This document shows positions 1 through 7,448 of a stretch of 14,848 nt of DNA, one piece after another. Under the pieces are notes generated by a model. It ran no database searches and was not told where the DNA came from. It saw only the letters and a list, made by a program, of their open reading frames with translations. This stretch comes from an uncultured Eubacteriales bacterium. GTDB lineage: Bacteria > Bacillota > Clostridia > Oscillospirales > Oscillospiraceae. The stretch is from positions 1-14,848 of the forward strand of contig CABSFY010000057.1 of assembly GCA_902477055.1 (NCBI GenBank), given 5' to 3'. The stretch's first letter is position 1. Each line of letters opens with the position of its first letter. The translations under genes and the position numbers were made by a program.

Positions 1-2
1 TT

Positions 3-584
3 TGCCGTGTCAGGATGAAGAAGTATCGCTCTTATAAGGGAGAAGTGGGCAAAATTGCGCCAAATCTGTTAAACCGGGACTTCCGCGCCGAAAAGCCGAA
101 CCAGAAGTGGGTCACCGATGTGACAGAGTTCAGTTTGTTTGGAGAGAAGCTCTATCTCTCTCCCATCCTTGATCTGTGCAGCAGCGATCTGGTCAGTTAC
201 ACCATATCGGATCGTCCTGTACTCAGCATGGTAACCACCATGCTGGACGAGGCGTTTGCAAAGATCCCGGCCGGAACAAACCTGATTCTCCATTCTGACC
301 AGGGCTGGCAGTACCAACACAAACAATACCAACAGATGCTCCGGGAGAAAGGTGTTCGCCAGAGCATGAGCCGCAAGGGAAACTGTCTGGACAATGCTGT
401 GATAGAAAATTTCTTCGGGCTGCTCAAAAGTGAGCTGCTGTATTTGCAGGAGTTCCGCTCCATGGAACACTTCAAACTGGAACTGATCGAATATCTAGAT
501 TACTACAACAACCGCAGGATCAAGGCAAAGCTAAAGGGCTTGCCGCCTGCAATTCACAGACAGCAAGCCCTTTCGGCTGCTTGA
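3..584 (+). CDS. IS3-family transposase OrfB (DDE integrase), 5' partial
   Basis: This is the catalytic subunit of an IS3-family transposase (rve integrase core), which cuts and joins the element's ends. The frame is open back to base 3 with no start codon of its own, so the ATG at 15 is internal and the gene begins before the window; OrfB proteins are usually about 270-300 residues. Numbered from the ATG at 15, the catalytic triad is D35 (in KWVTDVTEF), D95 (in LILHSDQGWQY) and E131 (in DNAVIENFFG). D95 and E131 are separated by exactly 35 residues, the classic D(35)E spacing. The C-terminus carries the usual YYNNRRIKAKLKGLPP signature. OrfB is normally made as an OrfAB frameshift fusion, which cannot be checked here. 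The catalytic part looks intact, so the element may be active. Confidence 0.93.
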   Translation, partial: CRVRMKKYRSYKGEVGKIAPNLLNRDFRAEKPNQKWVTDVTEFSLFGEKLYLSPILDLCSSDLVSYTISDRPVLSMVTTMLDEAFAKIPAGTNLILHSDQGWQYQHKQYQQMLREKGVRQSMSRKGNCLDNAVIENFFGLLKSELLYLQEFRSMEHFKLELIEYLDYYNNRRIKAKLKGLPPAIHRQQALSAA

Positions 585-593
585 ACAATTTGT

Positions 594-628
594 GTCCAAT
601 TTTTTGTCAACTTTTTGGGGTCGCTTCA
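594..628 (+). repeat. Probable right terminal inverted repeat of the IS3-family element
   Basis: The stretch after the transposase stop (GTGTCCAATTTTTTGTC, then CTTTTTGGGGTCGCTTCA) resembles IS3-group ends and terminates in CA. The matching left repeat is outside the window, so the extent is approximate. Confidence 0.55.
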
Positions 629-630
629 AA

Positions 631-653
631 ATGAGCCTGCGGGGCGGTTTTTT
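631..653 (+). terminator. Surviving half of an intrinsic terminator split by the IS
   Basis: ATGAGCCTGCGGGGCGG followed by six T reads like the 3' arm and T-tract of a rho-independent terminator. On the minus strand the same bases read as an A-tract followed by the 5' arm of a terminator for the DUF308 gene, whose stop codon is at 660-662. The complementary arm is not in the window: the IS end begins where the loop and second arm should be. I infer a symmetric, probably bidirectional terminator interrupted in its loop by the IS. Confidence 0.5.
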
Positions 654-659
654 ATCAAG

Positions 660-1211
660 CTACCAGTCGGAATTCCGGCGGGCAAAGGCGGCGATGACGC
701 TTTCGACGCCGAACAGGAGGAAGTAGATCGCCGCCATGTAGCTGATCGCGCGGAGGGTCACGAAGGACAGCACCGGGCTGAAGAGCATCATAAAGCCCAG
801 CACCAGGCCCATGACGTTCAGAACCAGCGAGAAATAAAAATAAAACGGATTGCCGATCAGGCGGATGAGGCTCGTATGCGTCAGGCCGGAGATGCAGTGC
901 GCGATGAACCACACGGGCAGGAGAATCGTCAGCGCCCATTTGCCAATGTTGGGGTTGCCAAGCAGCATCACGCCGCACATCACGCTCAAAATGCCCGAAA
1001 CCAGCGACAGCATCGGACCGAAGCCGGTGAAGCGGGATAGGCGGGCGTAGACCACAATGTCCTCGATGCCCAGCACGACGGCGATCACGCCGTAGAGGAT
1101 CACCGCGCCGGTCAGCATCCGCTCCGGGCGCACAAAGGTGTAAATGCCGAGCAAAATCAGCAGCAGCCCGACGATCAGCTCGCTCCAGCCAAAGCGATGC
1201 TTGCGGTTCAT
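660..1211 (-). CDS. DUF308 / HdeD-like six-helix membrane protein
   Basis: A 183-residue integral membrane protein of the DUF308 (HdeD-like) family. About six hydrophobic segments lie near residues 9-27, 34-56, 64-84, 91-111, 124-144 and 151-176, arranged as three helical pairs with glycine-rich turns, and a short basic tail ends the protein. In enterobacteria HdeD is linked to acid resistance; in Firmicutes the molecular role is not known, so no function is assigned. The start codon overlaps the ftsH stop by four bases (ATGA at 1208-1211), which implies translational coupling and co-transcription with ftsH. No catalytic or ligand-binding motif is visible. Its natural terminator appears to have been split by the adjacent IS. 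Confidence 0.85.
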   Translation of the reverse strand: MNRKHRFGWSELIVGLLLILLGIYTFVRPERMLTGAVILYGVIAVVLGIEDIVVYARLSRFTGFGPMLSLVSGILSVMCGVMLLGNPNIGKWALTILLPVWFIAHCISGLTHTSLIRLIGNPFYFYFSLVLNVMGLVLGFMMLFSPVLSFVTLRAISYMAAIYFLLFGVESVIAAFARRNSDW

Positions 1212-3034
1212 TGCGCCGCCCCCTTCCCGTTCAGGATCGCCATAAACTCCTTGCCGGTGATCGTTTCTTTTTCATAGAGGTACGTTGCCAGCTCGTCGAG
1301 CTTGCCGCGGTTTTCCGCGAGTAAGCGGCGGGCTTTCTCGTGCTGTGTTTTAACGGTCTGGACGACCTTGCGGTCGATCTCCTTCTGCGTTTCGGCGGAG
1401 CAGGCCAGCGTCGTGTCGCCGCCGAGGTATTGATTCGTCACCGTTTCCATCGCCACCATGTCGAATTCGTCCGTCATGCCGTAGCGCGTGATCATGGCGC
1501 GGGTGAGCTTCGTCGCCTGCTCGATGTCGTTGGACGCGCCGGTGGTGATCTGGCGGAACACCAGCTCCTCGGCCGCGCGGCCGCCGGTCAGGGTAGCGAT
1601 CTTGTTTTCCAGCTCCTGCTTGGTCATAAGGACCTTGTCGTTCTGCTCGACCTGCATGGTGTAGCCCAGCGCGCCGGAGGTGCGGGGGATGATGGTGATC
1701 TTCTGGACGGGCGCGGAGGCCGTTTGCAGCGCAGCGACGAGCGCGTGGCCGATCTCATGGTACGCGACGACGTGCTTTTCCGCGTCGGTCATGATGGCGT
1801 TTTTCTTCTGATAGCCGGCGATGACGACCTCGATGCTTTCCTCTAAATCGGCCTGCTCCACGACGGTACGCCCGCTGCGGACGGCACGAAGCGCCGCCTC
1901 GTTGATGATATTGGCAAGCTCCGCACCGGAGGTGCCGGAGGCCATGCGGGCGATGGTGTGGAAGTCCACGTTGTCCGCCGTCTTGATTTTCTTCGCATGG
2001 ACCTTCAAAATGGCCTCGCGGCCCGCGAGGTCCGGCAGCTCCACGGGGACCCGGCGGTCAAAGCGGCCCGGACGGGTCAGCGCGGGGTCAAGCGACTCCG
2101 GCCGGTTCGTCGCCGCCAGAATGATCACGCCGTTGTTGCCGGAGAAGCCGTCCATTTCGGTCAAAAGCTGGTTGAGCGTCTGCTCGCGCTCGTCGTTGCC
2201 GCCGAGCTGACCGTCGCGCTTTTTGCCGATGGCATCGATCTCGTCGATAAAGACGATGCAGGGGGCCTTCTCCTTGGCCTGCTGGAACAGGTCGCGCACC
2301 TTGGACGCGCCCATGCCGACGAACATCTCGACAAATTCCGAGCCGGACATGGAGAAGAACGGCACGCTCGCCTCACCGGCGACGGCCTTTGCCAGCATGG
2401 TCTTGCCGGTGCCCGGAGGGCCGACGAGCAGCACGCCCTTGGGCATGGACGCGCCGACATCGGAATATTTCTTCGGATTGTGCAGATAATCGACGATTTC
2501 CGCGAGATTTTCCTTCGCCTCGTCCTCACCGGCCACGTCGGCAAAGCGGATGCCGTCGGCCGAGGGGACGTAGACCTTGGCGTTGCTCTTGCCCATGCCG
2601 AAGGCCATCGCGTTCGGGCCGCCCGCCTGCGACATCATCTTCTTGGCCATAAGCTGTCCGAGCGCCGCGAAGATCAAAATCGGCAGAATAAAGGTCAGGA
2701 AGAAGCTCAGCAGCGGCGACATACTCTCCTCGATGTTCCGGGTAAAGACCGCGCCGGATTCATACAGCCGCTCGGTCAGCGTCGGGTCGTTCATTTCGCC
2801 GGTCTTGTAGATCTGCGTGTTGTCCTTGTCCGTAAAAACGATCTCGGAATCATCGACCTCCACGCTGCCGATGTTCTTGTCCTCGATCATCTTCATGAAC
2901 GTGCCGTAGTCCACTTCCTTCACTCTGGCGCTCGTCAGCAGCGGCGCAACGACCATGTTGAACACCAGAATAACCAGTAAGACGATGGCATAGTAATAGA
3001 TCAGGGGTTTTTTGGGGGATTTGACCTCTTTCAT
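1208..3034 (-). CDS. ftsH: ATP-dependent zinc metalloprotease FtsH
   Basis: A membrane-anchored AAA+ protease that extracts and degrades membrane and short-lived cytoplasmic proteins. The 608 residues hold TM1 (about 11-34), a small extracytoplasmic domain, TM2 (about 107-128), the AAA module and an M41 peptidase domain. Walker A is GPPGTGKT (205-212), Walker B is IVFIDEID (260-267), and the second region of homology with its arginine fingers is at about 310-328 (RPGRFDRR). The zinc site is HEIGH (426-430), with D503 in SNDIEQATKL as the third ligand. The frame is open further upstream, but the ATG at 3034 is chosen because AAGGAGG lies 9 bases before it, a promoter sits just upstream, and the protein then starts with the usual short cytoplasmic tail. 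Length is close to the family norm. The stop overlaps the start of the DUF308 gene. Confidence 0.97.
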   Translation of the reverse strand: MKEVKSPKKPLIYYYAIVLLVILVFNMVVAPLLTSARVKEVDYGTFMKMIEDKNIGSVEVDDSEIVFTDKDNTQIYKTGEMNDPTLTERLYESGAVFTRNIEESMSPLLSFFLTFILPILIFAALGQLMAKKMMSQAGGPNAMAFGMGKSNAKVYVPSADGIRFADVAGEDEAKENLAEIVDYLHNPKKYSDVGASMPKGVLLVGPPGTGKTMLAKAVAGEASVPFFSMSGSEFVEMFVGMGASKVRDLFQQAKEKAPCIVFIDEIDAIGKKRDGQLGGNDEREQTLNQLLTEMDGFSGNNGVIILAATNRPESLDPALTRPGRFDRRVPVELPDLAGREAILKVHAKKIKTADNVDFHTIARMASGTSGAELANIINEAALRAVRSGRTVVEQADLEESIEVVIAGYQKKNAIMTDAEKHVVAYHEIGHALVAALQTASAPVQKITIIPRTSGALGYTMQVEQNDKVLMTKQELENKIATLTGGRAAEELVFRQITTGASNDIEQATKLTRAMITRYGMTDEFDMVAMETVTNQYLGGDTTLACSAETQKEIDRKVVQTVKTQHEKARRLLAENRGKLDELATYLYEKETITGKEFMAILNGKGAAQ

Positions 3035-3043
3035 GCGTTCCCG

Positions 3044-3050
3044 CCTCCTT
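3044..3050 (-). promoter_or_regulatory. Ribosome binding site of ftsH
   Basis: AAGGAGG on the minus strand, 9 bases before the ATG at 3034. It decides the start, because the frame stays open about 117 codons further upstream. Confidence 0.85.
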
Positions 3051-3060
3051 TGTTTCCTAT

Positions 3061-3088
3061 AGTATAGCACGAAATTCCGGTTTGTCTG
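3061..3088 (-). promoter_or_regulatory. Sigma-A-type promoter of ftsH
   Basis: On the minus strand, a -35 CAGACA (3083-3088, four of six consensus bases) and a -10 TATACT (3061-3066) are separated by 16 bases, and a TG one base before the -10 makes it an extended -10. Transcription would begin about 20 bases upstream of the ftsH ribosome binding site. No heat-shock (CIRCE) repeat is visible nearby. Confidence 0.65.
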
Positions 3089-3123
3089 AAAATAAATTGA
3101 AAACTTTTCCACCCGCCGGAAGG

Positions 3124-3179
3124 GACGGGGATGCGGATTGCCACGGCCTACGGCCGACCGGCAATCCGTTCTCCCCGTC
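3124..3179. repeat. Large imperfect palindrome between the giant activase gene and ftsH
   Basis: Three nested complementary pairs are visible: GACGGGGA (3124-3131) with TCCCCGTC (3172-3179), CGGATTGCC (3134-3142) with GGCAATCCG (3160-3168), and GGCC (3145-3148) with GGCC (3152-3155). Either strand could fold into a long stem. It lies just after the stop of the 1406-residue gene and may stabilise or end that transcript, but no T-tract follows on the minus strand, so it is not a canonical intrinsic terminator. The GGATTGCC/GGCAATCC core resembles short palindromic repeats dispersed in many bacterial genomes. Confidence 0.65.
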
Positions 3180-3185
3180 TTTCGG

Positions 3186-6100
3186 CTACAGGCTCTTCTT
3201 CGCGGCCGAGAGCATGAGCTTGATGCGGTTGAGCTGGTTGACCTCGCTGGCCCCGGGGTCGTAGTCCACGGCGGCGATGTTGCTCTGCGGATAGGCCCTG
3301 CGCAGCGCCTTGATGACACCCTTGCCGACGACGTGGTTCGGCAGGCAGGCAAACGGCTGGATGCAGACGATGTTCGGCGTGCCATGGGTAATCAGCTCAA
3401 TCATTTCGCCCGTCAAAAACCAGCCCTCGCCGTACTGATTGCCCAGCGACAGGAACGGCTTGGTCTTTTCGGCAATTTCATAGATAGAGATCGGCGCGTC
3501 GAAGCGCCGGCTGGCCTTTAATGCCTCGATTGCGGGCTTTCGCAGCGCGGCGATGAGGCGAAGCGCGGCACGGGACACGGCGGCCCCGGATTTTTTCGTG
3601 CCGAGGAATTCCGACTTATACTGCGCGTCGAAGGCGCAGTAGTTGAAAAAGTCCAGCAGGTCCGGCACGACGGCCTCCGCGCCCTCGCGTTCGAGCAGCT
3701 CGACGAGGTGGTTGTTCGCCAGCGGCATATATTTGACCATGATTTCGCCGACGATGCCGACGCGCGGCTTGCGGAGCGTTTCGTCGATGGGGAAGCGATC
3801 GAAATCCTCCACGATGCCGCGGCAGAGGTCGCGGTATTTCTTATACTTCGTCTTGGGATTCGTCAGCGAGTCGATACAGATATCGCGCCATTTGTGATGC
3901 AGCGCGTCCGCCGAGCCGGGGACCAGCTCATAGGGCCGGACGCGGTAGAGGCAGCGCATAAAAAGGTCGCCGTAGACGACCGCCTTCGCCGCGTCGGCGA
4001 TCAGGCCGGGGGTGATGCGGAAGCCCTCGTTTTTCTCCATGCCGTTGGCGTTGAGCGAAATGACGGGAATGTGGCCGTATCCGGCCTTCTCCAGCGCACG
4101 GCGGATGAAGGAGATATAATTGCTGGCGCGGCAGCAGCCGCCGGTCTGCGTCATGACGATGGCCAAATGGTCGGTGTCGTATTTTCCGGAAAGCACCGCG
4201 TCCATAAACTGCCCGACCATCGTGATGGAGGGATAGCAGGCGTCGTTGTTGACGTATTTCAGGCCCGCGTTGATGGCGCTGCGGTTATCGTTGTCCAGCA
4301 CGACCAGATGGTAGCCGTGCTTGGCGAACACCGGCGCGAGGAAATCGAAGTGGGCGGGACTCATCTGCGGCGCGAGGATGGTGTAGCCCTCGGCGCGCAT
4401 TTTTTTCGTGAATTCCGCGCGGCGATAGGGCGGGCGCGGTGCTGCCGCCGTCGTCGGGCCGCGCAGCTTCATGGCCGAGAGCAGGCTGCGGATGCGGATG
4501 CGCACCGCGCCGAGATTGGCGACCTCGTCGATCTTCAGAACCGTATAGAGCTTCCCGGCGGCCTCCAGAATTTCATTCACCTGATCGGTCGTCACGGCAT
4601 CCAGCCCGCAGCCGAAGGAATTGAGCTGCAACAGCTCCAGATTCCCGTGGCGGCAGACGAATTCCGCCGCGTTATACAGCCGCGAGTGGTACACCCACTG
4701 GTCCACGACGCGCAGCGGGCGCGTGGGCGTAAAATCGACCGGCAGGCTGTCCTCGGTGAGAACCGTCAGCCCGTAGGAGGCGATCAGCTCCGGGATGCCG
4801 TGGTTGATCTCCGGGTCGATGTGATACGGGCGGCCGGCCAGCACGATGCCGCGCCCGCCGGTTTCATCGAGCCGGTCGAGCAGGCGCTTGCCCTCGGCGC
4901 GGATATCCGCCTTGGCCCGCTGCTGCTCGCTCCACGCCGCGTGCGCCGCCGCGCGGACCTCCTTGGCCGGGATGCTCCACTCCTCACGGCAGAGGCGCAC
5001 CAGCCGCTCCTCCGCCGACTTTTCATCGGTAAAGGCCAGAAACGGCCGCAGATAGCGGATGCTCCCGTCCGCAACGGCCTCGACGTTATTCTTGATGTTT
5101 TCCGGATAGGAAACGACGATCGGACAGTTGAAATGGTTCTGCGCCCCCGGCGTTTCCTGATGCTCATAGAACACGCAGGGATGGAAGATCGTCCGGATGC
5201 CCTGATCGATCAGCCACTGCACATGGCCGTGCGCCAGCTTCGCGGGGTAGCATTCGGACTCGGAGGGGATGGACTCCATGCCCAGCTCATAAATTTTCCG
5301 GCTCGAAAACGGCGACAGCACAACGCGGAAGCCCAGCGCCTGGAAAAACGTCGCCCAGTACGGATAATTTTCGTACAGATTCAGCACACGCGGAATGCCG
5401 ATGGTGCCGCGCGGGGCCTCGTCCTCCGGCAGCGGCGGGTAGGCGAACATCCGCTCGCGCTTGAAGGCGACGAGGTTGGGGGCCGCCGTCTGCTTCCCGG
5501 CTGCGCCGAGGGGCTTTTCGCAGCGGTTGCCGGTGATATGGCGGCGGCCGCCGTCGAAGGTGTTGACCGTCAGCATACAGCGGTTGGCACAGCCGCCGCA
5601 GCGGGTGGTCGTCGAGCGGTAGGTCAGCGCCGCGATCTGATCGAGCGTCAGCATCTGCGTCGGCGCACCGGTGTCATCGCGCCGGGCGATCAGCGCCGCG
5701 CCGAACGCGCCCATCACGCCGGAAATGTCCGGGCAGACGGCCTCCGCGCCCGCGATCGATTCGAAGGCCCGCAGGACCGCTTTATTGTGGAACGTGCCGC
5801 CCTGCACGACGATGTGCCGCCCCAGCTCGGCGGCGGAGGAGAGCTTGATGACCTTATACAGCGCATTTTTAATGACGGAATACGCAAGGCCCGCCGAAAT
5901 ATCCGCGACCGACGCGCCCTCCTTCTGCGCCTGCTTGACGTTGGAGTTCATAAAAACCGTGCAGCGCGTGCCGAGATCGACCGGATGCGCGGCAAACAGG
6001 GCCTCCTGCGCAAAAGCCTGCACGGAGTAGCCCAGAGAATTGGCGAAATTTTCGATAAACGACCCGCAGCCGGAGGAGCAGGCCTCGTTGAGCATGATGC

Positions 6101-7406
6101 TGTCCACCGCGCCGTTTTTCAGGCGGATGCACTTCATGTCCTGCCCGCCGATGTCCAGCACACAGTCCACCGCGGGGTCAAAAAACGATGCGGCGGTGCA
6201 GTGGGCAATGGTTTCGACCTCGCCCTCGTCCAGCGAAAACGCAGCCTTCAGCAGCGCCTCGCCGTAGCCCGTCGAGCAGGCACGGGCGATGACAGCCCCC
6301 TCCGGCAGGCGCTTTTGCAGCGCCGCGAGGCCGCGCCTTGCCGCCTCGATGGGGTTGCCGTTGTTGTTGGTGTAGTAGGAATAGAGCAGCGCGCCGTCCT
6401 GCCCGATGAGCGCCATTTTTGTCGTCGTCGAGCCGGCATCGATGCCGAGATAGCATTTGCCGCGATAGGCTTCGAGAGCGCCGCGCGTGACGGCAGCCTT
6501 GGCATGGCGGGCGCAGAACGCGTCGTATTCGGCCCGGCTGGCAAACAGCGCAGGCAGACGCGGCATCTCAAAGGCGATGGCAACGCCGCTTTTCAGCCGG
6601 GCGATGAGCGCGTCAATGGGAACGGCCTCGCCCGCTGCGTCCTCCATCGCCGCGCCCATGGCGGCAAACAGATGCGAATTCTCGGGGTCCACCGTCGTTT
6701 CGTCCGTCAGCTTCAGCGTGCGGAGGAAGGCCTTTTTCAGCTCCGGCAGAAAATGCAGCGGCCCGCCGAGGAAGGCGACGCAGCCCCGAATGGGCTTGCC
6801 GCAGGCAAGGCCGGAGATCGTCTGATTCACGACCGCCTGAAGGATCGACGCGGCCAGATCGGCCTTCGTCGCGCCCTCGTTCATCAGCGGCTGGATGTCC
6901 GTTTTGGCAAAAACGCCGCAGCGGGCGGCGATGGGATAGAGCTGCTTGTACTGCGCGGCCTCACGGTCCAGCCCGGCGGCATCCGTTTGCAGCAGCGCGG
7001 CCATCTGGTCGATGAACGAGCCGGTGCCGCCCGCGCACACGCCGTTCATGCGCTCCTCCAGCCCGCCGGTAAAATAGATGATCTTCGCGTCCTCGCCGCC
7101 CAGCTCGATGGCGACATCCGTCTGCGGCGCGACCTTTTTCAGCGCCGTCGCGACCGCGACGACCTCCTGCACGAACGGAATGTCCAGCGCCTTGCCGAGA
7201 TTGATCGCGCCGGAGCCGGTGATCCGGAGTTGCAGCGCACACGGCCCGACGGCGGCGCGGGCCTCCTCCAGCAGCGCCGCCAGCGTTTCCTGCGTGTGCG
7301 CCTGATGCCGCCGGTATTCACCGTAAACAATGCCGTCGCTCTCATCGAGCAGCACGAGCTTGACCGTCGTGCTGCCAACATCAATTCCGGCGCGATATGT
7401 CTTCAT
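3186..7406 (-). CDS. Giant tandem acyl-CoA dehydratase activase / dehydratase-like fusion protein
   Basis: A 1406-residue protein related to 2-hydroxyacyl-CoA dehydratase activases (BcrA/BadF/BadG/HgdC ATPase family) followed by DUF2229 and dehydratase-like regions. Module 1 (about 1-265) has the phosphate loop DVGSTTVK (9-16), GVCAGGTGSF with C124, and RCGVFAKTD with C163. Module 2 (about 318-575) has DAGSTTTK (323-330), EACSSGCGSF with C443 and C447, and RCTVFMNSN with C482. In HgdC two such cysteines per subunit hold one [4Fe-4S] cluster across a homodimer; here both halves are in one chain. A cysteine cluster follows (C603, C606, C610, C629), then DUF2229 from about 668 with C719, C744 and C761, and further cysteines at 933, 1057, 1091-1092, 1348 and 1354. 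The ATG at 7406 has AGGAGG 7 bases upstream. By family it should use ATP to drive low-potential electron transfer; its substrate is unknown. It is the last gene of the fakB-fakA-plsY unit. Confidence 0.88.
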   Translation of the reverse strand: MKTYRAGIDVGSTTVKLVLLDESDGIVYGEYRRHQAHTQETLAALLEEARAAVGPCALQLRITGSGAINLGKALDIPFVQEVVAVATALKKVAPQTDVAIELGGEDAKIIYFTGGLEERMNGVCAGGTGSFIDQMAALLQTDAAGLDREAAQYKQLYPIAARCGVFAKTDIQPLMNEGATKADLAASILQAVVNQTISGLACGKPIRGCVAFLGGPLHFLPELKKAFLRTLKLTDETTVDPENSHLFAAMGAAMEDAAGEAVPIDALIARLKSGVAIAFEMPRLPALFASRAEYDAFCARHAKAAVTRGALEAYRGKCYLGIDAGSTTTKMALIGQDGALLYSYYTNNNGNPIEAARRGLAALQKRLPEGAVIARACSTGYGEALLKAAFSLDEGEVETIAHCTAASFFDPAVDCVLDIGGQDMKCIRLKNGAVDSIMLNEACSSGCGSFIENFANSLGYSVQAFAQEALFAAHPVDLGTRCTVFMNSNVKQAQKEGASVADISAGLAYSVIKNALYKVIKLSSAAELGRHIVVQGGTFHNKAVLRAFESIAGAEAVCPDISGVMGAFGAALIARRDDTGAPTQMLTLDQIAALTYRSTTTRCGGCANRCMLTVNTFDGGRRHITGNRCEKPLGAAGKQTAAPNLVAFKRERMFAYPPLPEDEAPRGTIGIPRVLNLYENYPYWATFFQALGFRVVLSPFSSRKIYELGMESIPSESECYPAKLAHGHVQWLIDQGIRTIFHPCVFYEHQETPGAQNHFNCPIVVSYPENIKNNVEAVADGSIRYLRPFLAFTDEKSAEERLVRLCREEWSIPAKEVRAAAHAAWSEQQRAKADIRAEGKRLLDRLDETGGRGIVLAGRPYHIDPEINHGIPELIASYGLTVLTEDSLPVDFTPTRPLRVVDQWVYHSRLYNAAEFVCRHGNLELLQLNSFGCGLDAVTTDQVNEILEAAGKLYTVLKIDEVANLGAVRIRIRSLLSAMKLRGPTTAAAPRPPYRRAEFTKKMRAEGYTILAPQMSPAHFDFLAPVFAKHGYHLVVLDNDNRSAINAGLKYVNNDACYPSITMVGQFMDAVLSGKYDTDHLAIVMTQTGGCCRASNYISFIRRALEKAGYGHIPVISLNANGMEKNEGFRITPGLIADAAKAVVYGDLFMRCLYRVRPYELVPGSADALHHKWRDICIDSLTNPKTKYKKYRDLCRGIVEDFDRFPIDETLRKPRVGIVGEIMVKYMPLANNHLVELLEREGAEAVVPDLLDFFNYCAFDAQYKSEFLGTKKSGAAVSRAALRLIAALRKPAIEALKASRRFDAPISIYEIAEKTKPFLSLGNQYGEGWFLTGEMIELITHGTPNIVCIQPFACLPNHVVGKGVIKALRRAYPQSNIAAVDYDPGASEVNQLNRIKLMLSAAKKSL

Positions 7407-7413
7407 AAACGTC

Positions 7414-7419
7414 CCTCCT
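7414..7419 (-). promoter_or_regulatory. Ribosome binding site of the giant activase gene
   Basis: AGGAGG on the minus strand, 7 bases before the ATG at 7406. It lies in the 42-base gap after the plsY stop; no promoter is evident there, which supports read-through from the upstream genes. Confidence 0.8.
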
Positions 7420-7448
7420 GTGGGAAATGAATACGCCGCAAGCGGCAG

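Larger units (their letters stand above)
1..628 (+). mobile_element. Right-hand part of an IS3-family insertion sequence
   Basis: The left end of the element, its first reading frame (orfA) and the start of orfB lie outside the window. What is visible is the catalytic C-terminal part of the transposase and, after its stop at 582-584, a T-rich terminal segment ending in CA at 627-628, as expected for the TG...CA ends of IS3 elements. Bases 629-631 (AAA) could be part of a 3-4 bp target duplication. Base composition is visibly lower in GC than the neighbouring chromosomal genes, which suggests recent arrival. The exact right boundary is inferred from the CA rule and the start of the terminator-like arm next to it; the left inverted repeat is not available for comparison. 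Confidence 0.8.

Noticed and set aside
1340..2980. Two long plus-strand open frames opposite ftsH (1340-1846 and 1958-2980)
   Set aside because: Low-complexity Leu/Arg/Asp/His-rich translations in the complement of a clearly conserved gene; no start signals.
3124..3179. The palindrome as a standard rho-independent terminator
   Set aside because: No T-tract follows the stem on either strand, so it is reported as a repeat instead.
3035..3385. An N-terminal extension of FtsH by 117 residues
   Set aside because: The extension is Ser/Arg-rich, crosses the ftsH promoter and the end of the upstream gene, and has no counterpart in the family; the ATG at 3034 has a strong ribosome binding site.
3708..7430. 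A 1240-codon open frame on the plus strand, opposite the giant activase gene
   Set aside because: It is an antisense shadow in GC-rich DNA: the translation is rich in Arg/Ala/Gly/His with no recognisable domain and no ribosome binding site, while the minus-strand frame has clear family motifs throughout.
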